Shown here piece after piece: positions 46,451 to 60,784 of a DNA stretch of 64,000 nt (position 1 is the stretch's first letter; every line of letters begins with the position of its first letter). Made by a program: the position numbers and the translations under genes. The notes under the pieces were generated by a model. It searched no databases, was not told the origin of the DNA, and saw only the letters and a list, made by a program, of their open reading frames with translations. Source of the stretch: Anabas testudineus (taxonomy: Eukaryota > Chordata > Actinopteri > Anabantiformes > Anabantidae); the NCBI RefSeq assembly GCF_900324465.2, contig NC_046616.1, positions 20,207,095 through 20,271,094 of the forward strand. The letters are read 5' to 3'.

Positions 46451-49400
46451 TCGCGTAGCCTGTCCGCCTGTATGCACGCGTGTGGAGGAGAGGGAGGGGA
46501 AAGGAGGCGGGGAGGAGGAGCGGGGTGGCTGCAAGACAGGGGAGTTACCGTCGCTCCTCCATCAGCGGCGATAATACAGAGGAGTGAGAACTGGACAGCA
46601 GCGTTTAGACTCATGGAGGGTGGAGGTCCCTGAGGGTGGAGGTGAAACCCATGATCCTGCACATTTACCACTGGACCGGTGCTGGACCCCTGATACGGGC
46701 CCCTGACACGGGTCCCGGCTAAACAGACCGTCCTGTTTTATTGTTTTGTACTAGTAAATGGTAAAAGTACTAAAGTACCAGCACAAACAAATAAAAACAT
46801 GGTGGAGCTGGTTTATGGACAGTTCAGTAGTTCAGTAAACTGGTTCTTGGGGCTGGTCCCATAAGGGGCACGAGATAAGTATGATGATTCAGTGGGATGT
46901 TACAGACATGTGGTCCAGACAACTGATTTCAATGAAAGCTCCTGAGCATGACTGCGTTTGTTTGTTTTTGTTGGCAGCAGTACTTACAGCCATCTGAAAT
47001 GTGACATGGGGACCAGCAGAGGTAACAGGTCAGCTCCCAGGCTGAATCATTTTAGCAGCCCAGCACAAACGCTCTGACCACACCAACAGTTACACACGTG
47101 GAAGTAAAACCACAATCTGATTTGCTTAATCTCCACTGGAGCAGTTGGTTAAGGCTGGGTTACCAGCTGGGCGAAGAAGAAGAAACTGCCCAGGGACCCG
47201 AACCCCCAGGGGGCCCAAAAACAGTGTAGAGCTATAAACACATGAAGGAGCTGCTAATGAGAACCACGCTGAGCAAAGAGCAGATTTTAAGAAAGACATT
47301 TTTTGCAGTGAGTCATCTCAGAGTTTAGATATCCATCAGTCCACAGTTTGACACACTCTGGGGCTGTGGTTCCTCTCTAGCAGTGGATTTCAGCCCAGAT
47401 GACCCTGAAGGCACCAAGCAGACGCTCAGTAGAAGCTGGGAGGTGCAGCAGGACGGTGGCTAAAGAATTGTTACATATGATCAGTCCATGAGTGGTGAAT
47501 CCAGATCCCAGAGATCAGCACAACAGAGATGCTGTGCGAATCTTTTATAGATTTGTTTAGTAAAGACTGTAATTATTCATTCAAGCATATTGTGTTATAC
47601 AACCAGGACTTAGATCAAAAGTTGAGGGTATATTCAAAACCTCTCCCCAGCAACAGGTTCAGACATGTTAAATGTACAGTTGAATGTATCACAAGTTCTT
47701 TTTAATGCAGCTATGTTCAAATTTAAAGGAGTCACTTTGTTTCTTCCCGTCATCCCCAGAGAGCTGCTTCTACCTCAATTTGCCCAAAGCCACCATCTAA
47801 TCAGTTTCTGTTCTGCTATTTTCTACCTTCACTTCCTCTGTGTGTCTGCTGCTGAGAGTCTTGAGTGCTGGTTCCTCTTTTGGCTGCAACCTCAGCTGTA
47901 GATCAGCTGAGACAACAACTCTGTTAAAACTCTCCTGACTCAGGATTAGGCTGTCAATTCTGCCGGCAGGAAGCATTGGTTACACTTGTTTGTCTGGGAA
48001 GCCTACAACACAAAGAGGAGAACCTGCCCAGGACACCAGTAAAAGCTTCAGCTGCCATTTTCTGGGGAGAAAATTTCTATAAAAGAAAAAGTAAAAAATT
48101 GTTTCACACTCTGTAATTTTAGCCCATAAACTGTTAACAAACCAGAAGTGAACCACTTTATAAATATTAAAATAGACATTCAACAACACAACAAAGAAAA
48201 TAAAAGACCAAAAATAATGAAAATGTACTAAAATTTAATCATTCATAAAAGCTGGAAAGTCATCTGTGACAGGGTAACACAAGAAGCAATATTAGAGTTG
48301 GTTTAGTACAATATATTTTCAGCTGCAAGACACAAATCAGAATGCACCATTCCCCCCATCAGTCTATAAAATACTAATTTCCTTAGCTTTATTATGCAAA
48401 AATGGAAGTAGAATATATTATGGGAAATATGGAAGGCTTGCAGCTCTCAATATAAAACAAAGTCACTTAGGAAAGATGTTATCAACACACATCCTTGTAA
48501 GTAGGAGCGAGTAACTTATGGACAATGATGCATCTTTGTTGACACTGTTAGTGCAGAACTGTATGAAAAGGCCAACATCTCACATGGTTTCATTTGTCAC
48601 ATTATGTCAAAGACTGATGTTACTATTAATAAAACATTTTAGTTCCCATATATGGATTTAAACCCACGGTCTCTTCTTTTACACCGATATTTCCAACAGA
48701 AAGACACCTTGGAGAAGAAGAAGAAGAAAAAAAAAAAAGAAGACAAAAACAGTTGTCATCAGGCTGATGATACAAAAAAAGAAATAAAAGAGGTGGATTT
48801 CTTTGCTATTAGAAAGAAGAGAAGAGCATCTTGAGAGTATGTGCCGTCTCCTGCCATTTTGGGAGTGGTGCAGTATCTCCATCAGCCTTTCTCAAAATGC
48901 TCTGGAGGACTTGGAATGCTGGCACGATCCACTGGGGAACAGTTAATCATTACAAGTTTCTGCAAGTAAGAAAGAAAAATAATGTCAGAACATACCATCA
49001 CAAAATGTGGTGCACGCGTGCATTTTTACGTCGGGAAAAGAAGTGCTTTTGTGGCAGCTCGGTAAAAGGTTAGTAGAAGCCAAGTTTTGTGCGTCAATCT
49101 AACTTCGCAATTACTGAATTACTAAACCAAACTAATTCTACTCAACGTGAGGAGACCTCATGAAATTGTCTTGTGGACCAAACTTGGCCCAAATGGCTCA
49201 GAACTTTGAGTTTCACCAGACACTTAAACATCCACGCCTTCATAGCTGGTGATACATCATCATGCCTCCTGTTCATACTGACCTCTTTACAGTGCACTTG
49301 CAATGTCATGACGCAAAAAATCTGTTTAGAATCGTTCTACAATGTTTTGCAAAGATGATCTGAAGTTGTTGAAAACTTCAGCAGCGTGAATCAGACAATG

Positions 49401-50273
49401 TTTCGCACAGAGCTGCAGTTGTGGGACAGTTACACACGATTATTGTACTGCATAGAGTTTGTCATAACGTTTGACAGAACTTTACACTTGTGTCCCCTCA
49501 TCTCTTTTAGTGATGCAAATGAGGAAGAGATGCTTTAATGTCCAATCTGAAAAGGAGGACCAATAACTGCTTTAATTAATGTAACGGATTACAAGTGAAA
49601 GGTTAGTAATGATGTGATGTTCACTGTAATGGATTACAGAACACTATCTGAACCCAAACGTCTTCGTCTGTAATCCTAAACTAAGAAATCCAATAACTCA
49701 CATTCACAAAGCTGTGAAAACACAAAACACTGCGCTATAATTAAAGGACTGTGTCAGGTAATGCTGTTAATGTTTAGTACGCAAATGGGTAAGTAAATGG
49801 TCCAGAACATCCGGCAACACTGGCACACTACGGCACAGTTACGGTGCTCTGACAGCAGATGGAGCCACAACACACAAGACAGGCTGACAACTAATTTACA
49901 TATAAGCCCACATTTTGCTCAAATTTAGATTTAAAAAAAAGGTAAAAAAGGATTTCTGCAGACTGAAATTTCAGTGACTTTAAACTTACAGAGATATTTT
50001 ATGTCACAAATCTTTCCCAACAGCTACAAATGGTGCTTTCAATTCCAGTCCAGACATTATTATCCTGTTACAACAGCACACTATTTGCTAACCTTCTGTC
50101 AACACTAATGAAATTACTTCTAAAATTATTGTTATAAACCTGTTAATGTTCAGTGACAATTCAGAGCTCAGTAAGCAGCAGGAGCCCCGCACATGTCTGG
50201 AATAAATTTTGTTCTGACACCCACTCACCTGGCCTGGAGCTGGGAGGGAGGGAGGGAAGTGTGGGAGGGCATT
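46451..50273. other. Intergenic region between xkr7 and the rap1a 3' end
   Basis: About 3.8 kb with no convincing coding frame. It includes the xkr7 upstream region (GC-rich to about 46700), A-rich simple sequence near 48720-48740, and presumably the rap1a 3' UTR at its right end. No element was recognised. Confidence 0.5.
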
Positions 50274-52395
<2,122 letters not shown>

Positions 52396-55300
52396 GGTGG
52401 GCAACTTCACTGGACAGCACAAGAATCTGTGAAAGTATAGAGGAAGGTTGATAAAATTAAGTTACGTTTTCAGATGCATTATCTTGTGCCAAAAATCACT
52501 AAGAGCAACTTAGTCATTAAGAATTATTTTTCTTCTTCGACTAAAATTACGCTAGCCCTCACTTATTATTACTGAAACAAAATACAGTGATTAGTTTAAA
52601 TCAATGGGTTATTAGTGTAAAATTACAGTCAGTCAGTTAGTAATCCATTCGTTACCCAAGACGTCCAGAAATACCGTCATCATCCACATTGTATTTTGGA
52701 AGTAGTGAATCTATGAACTAAACTGGAGGGAGAGTGAACGCCCTTTCTGTACACCATCCACAACAATGAGTGGGGGGTGGGTGGGTTGCTGCTGACATTA
52801 GCACATTAAAATGTAGTTTCTCTGCCAAAAAATTAGCTCTCTTTCCCACCCACTACCATGGGACTTCAGTGGTCATGACGAGGAGAGAATCGCCTTTAAA
52901 AATAAAAATAAAAAAGTCAAGAAATGCTGAAGGAAACCCTAGACTTACTCCTTTACTGTAGGAGTTCAAACCAGTGTTTTACCTGCTCGTGACTTTAGAT
53001 GATTCAGTGTATGTAACAAAAAAATGGGTTAGAAATTGACCCAAACAACGTACAGTGGAGCTGGGGGGAAATAAAAGTGCAACAGATCCTGAAAATGGCA
53101 GAGCACTTAGTAAGTAAATGTTCCAGTACCACAAATAACGTACTCTCATTACAATACAGAGGAGAATGGGCACAGAGAATGACCTATCATCAACTCCATC
53201 AGCCTGACATAGTTCAGAGAATATGTGGCCTAGAAAATTTGAGCAGCAGTAAGAACTGACACATGTATGACAATGTTTGAGATGATGACATATATATTAA
53301 CTTAAATCAGGCTGATGATCCAAAATCCACTAATTACCAGTTAATATAAAGTCATAAAATTGTTATTAAACTCTGTTGATAACAATAATAGTAATTAGGG
53401 CTGTCACAAATTTTCCACAGGGAACTAAAAGCATTATGTTCACTGTGGTGAGCAAGAGGGAGTTCAGGCACTCAAGTTGAGATTTCCACAGTTTGAAAGT
53501 GCAGTTAAAATTTTATTAACACTGATATAATTTAACTTTAAAAAGCAAATCAAAACCAAATACCTAACCAACATCCCTAATTGGGAGCAGCCGTGATTTT
53601 AATAAATATGTTATGAAGCTGGGTAATATCAAGGGCCTTTATTCTGTGCTGTCATTATTTCACATATAACTGTATTTTATTTTTGTATTTTGCTGAAGTG
53701 TGAATGAATGCTGGAAAATTGCCACATCACACTCATTTTTCAGCTGGCCTCATTTACTGTGTACTTTGATACATTTGAAAGAATAGGGATGTGAAATTGG
53801 AGTGAGGCAACCAATAATCACATAACAATACTGTTCACAAACATGTACATTAACACGTGGACATTTTTCAAGGAGTGCTTTCAAGGAAGTCTGTTTTAAA
53901 TGCTATTCTGAAATGCAAATGTAGTCGTCAGTTGATGTACAAATGTCAAATAGGGGATGATGCACAGTAAAATTTCATTTTAAAACCTCTTTGAATCTAC
54001 TAATTACACTATATCTGTGGGACCTTTGTCAAACATTCAGACAAACAATACAAAAACCACTCTGTCACACTCGACCGGCATTTGCAATTCTAACTACAAC
54101 GCATGAAGCAGCACCAGAAACCCACAGTGTGAGAGAGGCACACGAGGCATTTTACAAAGAGCCATTGTAATGACTCCTCTACTCAAGTACGCCATACAAA
54201 CAGAAAACAGAGATCACAGGAAGCATGCATGACCACGACACTGAAATCATTACCAGGGTTGGGGGAGGGAGGGGTGCACCTCGGAGGTGACACCAACGTG
54301 TGCCTGATGCATTTGTTACCCTAAACAAGTGCGCAAAGGCAAATCATACTGTGTTTAAAATGTAAATTTATGTGGGTGTTGCAGAATTCGCTTCAAAGCC
54401 TCAACATCAGATAAGGAACCTGAGCCTTTCCCTGATTAGATATGAGCCTGGACTCAAACATTACAAGTATCAAGCACTCTGAGCTGAAACATTCACCAAT
54501 CCTACTCATTTTTTGGCTTTGGTCATGTCAGTGCCCTGGTGTAGTGAGCCTGCAATGCTAACAAATAAACATTTGATGGCTCGTATATAAACAATAAGTA
54601 AAATATATACAAAATATATACAAATGCCAACAGCATTACTTGTGACACTAAAAGGCAGTTCGTTCTGTGAAAATAGCTTCACCTACTGTGTACACGGCTG
54701 CTGCAGATGACAGCTCCCTCTACATCTGGGGAGGGAGGGCCGGCAGATCCTCAGGTACAATGATGTCAGCGGGCAGGTGCTGAGGGTTGGAGCCAGAAAG
54801 CTAGGCTGCACCAAAACTGTTCAGGCAGGAAACTGTCTCTAAATCAAACCAAATGTGTAGGTTTTACAATAAGATCGGCACCACATTACTGACCTACATA
54901 TAGGAACATTAATTTACTACAAAACTAGCACCCGTAGTGTGTAAGTTAAATATATGAAGGGGAAAACATTATGGAAAAACAGGCAATTAGAAAAATTATC
55001 ACCATCATCTGCTGTGTTGTTTGTTTAATCACATGCTGATGATGTCTTTATGTTGCCAACTAAATTTAAGTGCTGAGCGGATCTGCTCTATAAAGTCAGA
55101 AGAAGAGTTGTCACGTTACATAATCCAAAAAAAGTTTGCCTGAAAGACCTGTTGCTGGTTGTCACACAAATATTAAAATGTAGGTTAGTCCTCCACACGT
55201 CTCACAGACTCAGTGTTTTGCCTATTATGGCCATTACAGCTCCTCAAGCCACAGAAAATTGTGTCTCACGTTTGTCCGAGTCGTCGTTAACTTTTACTGA

Positions 55301-56322
55301 AGGTTTTACAAACACACCTCCGATCCACATCTTGAAATAAAACCTTTTAAAAGTTTAGCCAGTGTAAGTGTGGCCTTATATGTTAACAAAGTACTGAGAT
55401 GTTGGCGTTTACTAAATGAACTAAAGATGAACTCAGTTTCGTGACAAATTGTAGCGTAGTTGCTTTCGAAAGGAAGGGTGTGGCTATTAGTTTCTCTATG
55501 CAATAAACTGTGACTTACACCGTTTAAAAGAATCACTCAAAGTAGGCAGTATCATCGGGTCAACATATACATTTAATGTGGATTTAACTCTAGGTTTTAG
55601 TGGTCGCAACCGATAACAACAAATAGCGTTAGCTTGATTACGACTAACTTTAGCTTGATAACACAAATGTTAGCTAGCATTCAGCTAACGTTAGGAATGT
55701 TTGATAAATGCTAGCTAACGTTATTGGATGTTAGCCTGAAAAGATACGATAATCTATAAAACAAACACGGTGTTAGTTTAACTTACTTTAGCTCGGAATA
55801 GCGTAAAAAAAGTTAAGTTCACAGTTTAATGTTAGCGCCTGTATGACAAGCTGTAAACTCCATTTTAAGTTGCCATAACTGTTTAGCGAACACCGGAGGC
55901 TAACTAGTTAGCTAGCAAGTTAGCATCCGGCTGAACTCTCAAACCTCCTTTTGTACTTCTTCTAGCGATTGAACTTCAAGATGGTTTCTGTTTACAAGCA
56001 GATAAAGTACTACATATTGAAAAGAAACTGTGATATAATCGGATACTGAATTACATGACCCACAAACCATGTTTGTATCGACAAATCGTTAGTTGGTCAT
56101 TAGCTGACGTTAGCTACTCAGTGCGGTCTTCTAGCTTGTAAGCTAAGCTATTTTACCCATTAAAATTATTTCGTTATAGTGAAGCCAGAAGTCTTTTTGG
56201 TGTCTCGTTGTACGTGCTCACACGTTCTGGGAGTAATCGCTAAACCAATAAAGTCACATGATGGATAACGGAGTATGAAATTCTTCATTTTAAACAGAGA
56301 TAAAGCTTGAGAAGACACTCAC
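52396..56322 (-). other. Presumed first intron of rap1a
   Basis: About 3.9 kb between the coding exon acceptor (near 52429) and a strong donor at 56322. No coding frame is recognised. GTTAGC/GCTAAC words are dense from 55625 to 56155. A second possible donor, CTAAA/GTAAGT, lies near 55785 and could mark an alternative first exon. Confidence 0.45.
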
Positions 56323-56398
56323 CGTGTTCCGCTATGTGTGCGCTAAATCTCCCACAGTGTGAATGTACGGAAGGGTCCGGACAGCAGCTGCTGATTGG
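56323..56398 (-). promoter_or_regulatory. Probable rap1a promoter and non-coding first exon
   Basis: On the minus strand a CCAAT box (56398-56394) is followed by a stretch ending GAACACG/GTGAGTGTC, with an excellent donor whose last exon base is 56323. The assignment to rap1a rests on position and strand only. Confidence 0.4.
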
Positions 56399-59300
56399 AT
56401 CCGAGTGAGCCTATCACGGCACAGCAGGTGAAGGTGGACCTGGACCCTCAGTTCAAACACGGGCTGCATGTGTTGTCAGCACAGCGCTGCACAGTGGGAC
56501 TGCTGCTGTGTGGTTTCCACTTGTCTTCAGGAAGATTATAAAATGACCATCTGTCAGGCTCTACCAGCTGCATTACTTATAGTCAGTGCTGCAAAGTAAC
56601 TTGTACATTCATTCAAATATTGTATGCAGCAGTGTTGAGGTACTTGTGCTTTACATGAGTATTTCCACTTCTGCTGCTTTATACATTTACTCCACTTTGT
56701 CCCCTCGGAGAAAAATGTACTTTTCACACCGTGAGTATGACTTCCATCCAACTGGTAGTAATCCTCGCAGCAGATTTCTCTTTTAGAGCTGGGATGTAGG
56801 CAAAGTTGGCCATGAGATAGTCTGGGGCGACCTGTCGACAGTAGGGCTGTAACCAACAATGAATTCTTTTTCAGTAGCTTATTTTGATTCCTCTGTTAAG
56901 CGATAATCATTTGCCTAACATTAATACTTACTACATACTTAAAACATTAGGGAAAAAGTATGCTAAGTATTATTTCCCAGAGCACGATGTCGTGTCTTCA
57001 AATGTCCAACATACAGTTAAAAAACATAAACAAAAGTTTACACACATCCTCATGGATATAACATATATACTGGATACATACACTATGTATATTTAGCATT
57101 TAGATGACTTCCCTAACATTCACCTGACACAACAGCTAACTTCATTTTCACCTTTTAAGGAATGTGTGAAAGGGAGAGAACCACAGAACAGGTGGACCAG
57201 GAACCTGAATACTGAAAATTAAAGGAAAAGAAGGTTCAATCATTTCTTGAAATGAAATGATAGAGATGCCATCTAGATGTGTGAAGACTCAGTGCAGGAG
57301 ACAAAGTGTTTGACCTATGAAGTCTGAATATGATTGACTTTTACAGTTAGCAGTGCAGACAGTGGCCTGGTTGTTCTTGAGGTGATGTTTGAAGTTGAAT
57401 CCAATAACAAGTGGTTTGATGCACCCCCACTGTGACACACAAAGCCACTGGAGTTCTTGTGTTGATTCCTTTTAGCATTTAAAATGACAACAAGATAGAA
57501 TTTCTAGAACTACCTACAAATGACCATAAATATGTGCGAGTGCAGAGAAGAGAATTGGAGCTGTGCATTGCACCAAATATTCATTAAATGTTGTGTGTCT
57601 TCTGTTTATTATTAGCTGATTAAAATAAACACAAGAAAGAAACTACCATATGATATTTTTAATCAATCTTCACTTGACTTTTGGTGCCTGAAGCCTTTGG
57701 CACAGCATCCACCTGTGTTAGTCTTGGATGAAAATCACACAATGTTCAGCGATCTCTCGGTGTGGACTCACACCAGAAGCACATGCCATATGAACTGTAT
57801 CCACCTGAACTCGTAATCTGATAAGTCAGTACGTGTTTAACTTTTAGATCACATGGACTTGTTGAGCAGACTGGGTGCCTGCCAGTAGTCGGCGGCTACA
57901 CAGAGGTGTCGTGATAATGTAGCTGTGCTCGGTTCAGATCTCCACCTTTGCAGCTGCCTCCACTCAGGTGACTCAGGTGCAATAAGAAGTGAATCATTAC
58001 ACATGTGTTCTACGTGTGTTTTGGTGATTGCTGGGACTGATAATCAACGAAATGCAGTGGGAGTGGTGACTCACCTTCCACAGAGCCTTTCTCTTTCAGT
58101 TTACTCACCTGAGAGGTTGATGTGTACACAACACAGACTCGCCAAAGAAGAGGAGTATCAGTCATTCAGCCGTTTTAGGGATTTTATCGGTGGAGTATAC
58201 AGGGAGTATACAGAATGATAGTAGTCAGCACACAGAACTACAACACAACTATAGTGAACATTCAGAAACCTTTAACACATTTAATATGAAGTTGCAAGCT
58301 GTAGCTTTATTCATCAACACCACAATGTGCTCACTCTGTCGTGATTGCCTTGAAAGTTTTCACAGATCTTGTAAAATTAACATTATGTATATGTATATGG
58401 GTATAATAACAAATCGTCTCCTAAATGAAAATAAAAAACTACCACTCCTATTTTTCCGACCACTCGTCGAGATTCAAGCTGTAACTGTGCTATTCCCGAG
58501 ATACTTTGAACGTAGGTACTGGTTCTATCCTCACATTTCGTTGAGTTGTCACTGTGAGTTGCCTGTTCTGTGTGACAGCTGGCACGACAAAGGGCCACAT
58601 GAAAGAGGAAGACACCCAGCTGGTCACGGCCCAGTGACTGGATGGATTAGATGAGTTACTCTTACTGCATATCTTCCTCATTACGCTGCCTAAATATGGA
58701 TACTGAGTTCATGACAAACAACAGGCTGTTCATCATCTGACGACTGCAAACATCATTTGATGTATGCACACGACAACGTCGCCATGTTACTCAAACACAG
58801 TTCAAACAAACTAATGAAACAGTTATTAGCACAGTCACCATCATAACCTGGGCGTTATAAAAGGCAGGCCTAAAATTAAATAGTGAGTACAGCATGTAGT
58901 ATTAAGTCACACTGACATGACATGTTGTCATCAAGGATCGGGGCCCTTCAGAGGGTCACAAGATAAATTTGAGGAACTGTGATATGATAAATGGGAGAAA
59001 ACAAGAACAAATGTTTTTTTGCCTTCTGACTTGAATACTTCTTGTTATTTGAATCTAGCATCTAAAAAGTTTGGCGCTGAGGTGTCTTTGAAGCAACAGG
59101 TCACACCTACACTTAATACTTTTGGAAGGGGTTGTTATAAAGGGTTTACTCAAGCAAATACTCAAGTAAATGACAAAATGAACGAATGAATGAATGAAAA
59201 GTGATTTGATTGTACAACTTTCTGTGGTTTGGCAACAGCTTCCTGTAAAGGAATTTCATTTGTCTTCACATCAGGAGCTGTTTTACTCCCTGAGCTTCAC

Positions 59301-59991
59301 TCACTGCTGTTAGAAGAGGTGAGTATCCACGTTTTACAACTTGGTGAGCAGTTCATTAGTCTGGTAACTGTGTAAAAATACATTTTCCTATAGTGAGTTA
59401 CTGCAGCTTATGTGTAAAACCTTTACACAATGATACAACTTTCACTAGTTTGATTTTGTATCTTTTTGCAGGCAGCCCAGATTAGTCCCACGTTCCTATT
59501 CTCCTATCACAGCTGTAAGGGATAAGCATCGGGCATTTTTCACCTACTGTTATTTGTTTATAGTCACACACACACTACTGGAAGTAATTGTAGCCATACG
59601 TGTTGTGATTAGCTTCCTCTGAAACCTTAAGACTGTGACTGGGAAAGCAAACAGAGCTTTGTCTTTTACCAATGTGCCCACTTTTATTTTAAATGGATAT
59701 TTAGGAAGTTTGTACAGTCCACCTTTCACACCAAACCTCTGTCATTGTTTTATGGGCAGACATCCCTTTTATTTTTAGTTTCTGTCTTAACTGAGACAAC
59801 ATTTCTTTTCATCACCAATAATACAGACTTGAAAAGTATAGATTGCAAATGACACGGACATAAAGTGTAATGATGTTATTCTATGAATGGTGTATCTAGC
59901 TAATGTTGATGAGGACATCTAGTGGTTTCTCTTTCCCGTGTTCAAGTGAAAAAATGAGACTCCTCCATAGAACAAAAGGGCTTTATTCCAC
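56399..59991. other. Intergenic region between the rap1a promoter and the kdm5b 3' end
   Basis: About 3.6 kb, AT-rich, with only chance-length frames. A plus-strand donor/acceptor pair at 59319 and 59471 could belong to an unannotated non-coding transcript. No transposon was recognised. Confidence 0.5.
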
Positions 59992-59997
59992 AATATA
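59992..59997 (-). terminator. Possible kdm5b poly(A) signal
   Basis: AATAAA on the minus strand, about 790 bases past the kdm5b stop. Confidence 0.4.
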
Positions 59998-60784
59998 AAC
60001 CTGTAACATCTTCAGCTACCCCGAGTACTTCCACTTTATGTATGCCATACTTAGATTACATGCTGTGGGCGTACATGACAGCAGTGTCTTATCCTTCAGT
60101 CTGCTACATTTCTACTCAACAGCTGTAATCTATTCATCTGTGTAGCTTTCTGTACATCACACCATTGCTAAAGCATTAGCACAACTCAGCAGAGACCAAG
60201 CCATTTAAGTCAATTCAGACAAAAATTATTGCTCAGATAAATAAACCTATTCTACAAAAAAGGGGAATAATTATATTTAGATGCATGTACTAAACACCAG
60301 ATTTGAAAGAAAGAAAATTAAAAATTTTTGGGGGGGAGTGAGAATGAAAATCTTGACTTTTGTCCTCTTAGCTCTGGTTTAACATGCAAGGAGGTTCCAG
60401 AGAAGATAATATTAACCCGTGATTAACCCTCTATACTGGATGCATCATGTTGTTAAGACTCCTTTGCGCTGATGTAATGGAATCCCATGCAGCACACTTC
60501 ACCTCTGGTGATTTTTTTTTTCCATTTAGACAACCACAAACATTTCCTAAGAAGAAAGAAATATATATAATATATATATAATATGTAAAAATACAAAAAA
60601 AAACTAAACATTTTGAACAACAAGTCAAAGAGGAGATAGCACCGTTGTTACAAAAGGGTTGGACAGACGCAAGGGAGTTGTCGGGGGTAAGAAGGTCAGT
60701 GACACATCCAGACTGGTGGCTCCAATAACAGGCTGATGACAGGTAGGCCTCTTCAGCCTTCCTCCAGAGAGACCTGAGCTTTCT

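Noticed and set aside
58190-58654. Plus-strand open frame of 154 codons
   Set aside because: AT-rich, no recognisable motif, no splice or homology support; length expected by chance.
58850-58870. TATAAAA sequence on the plus strand
   Set aside because: No exon, donor or coding frame downstream.
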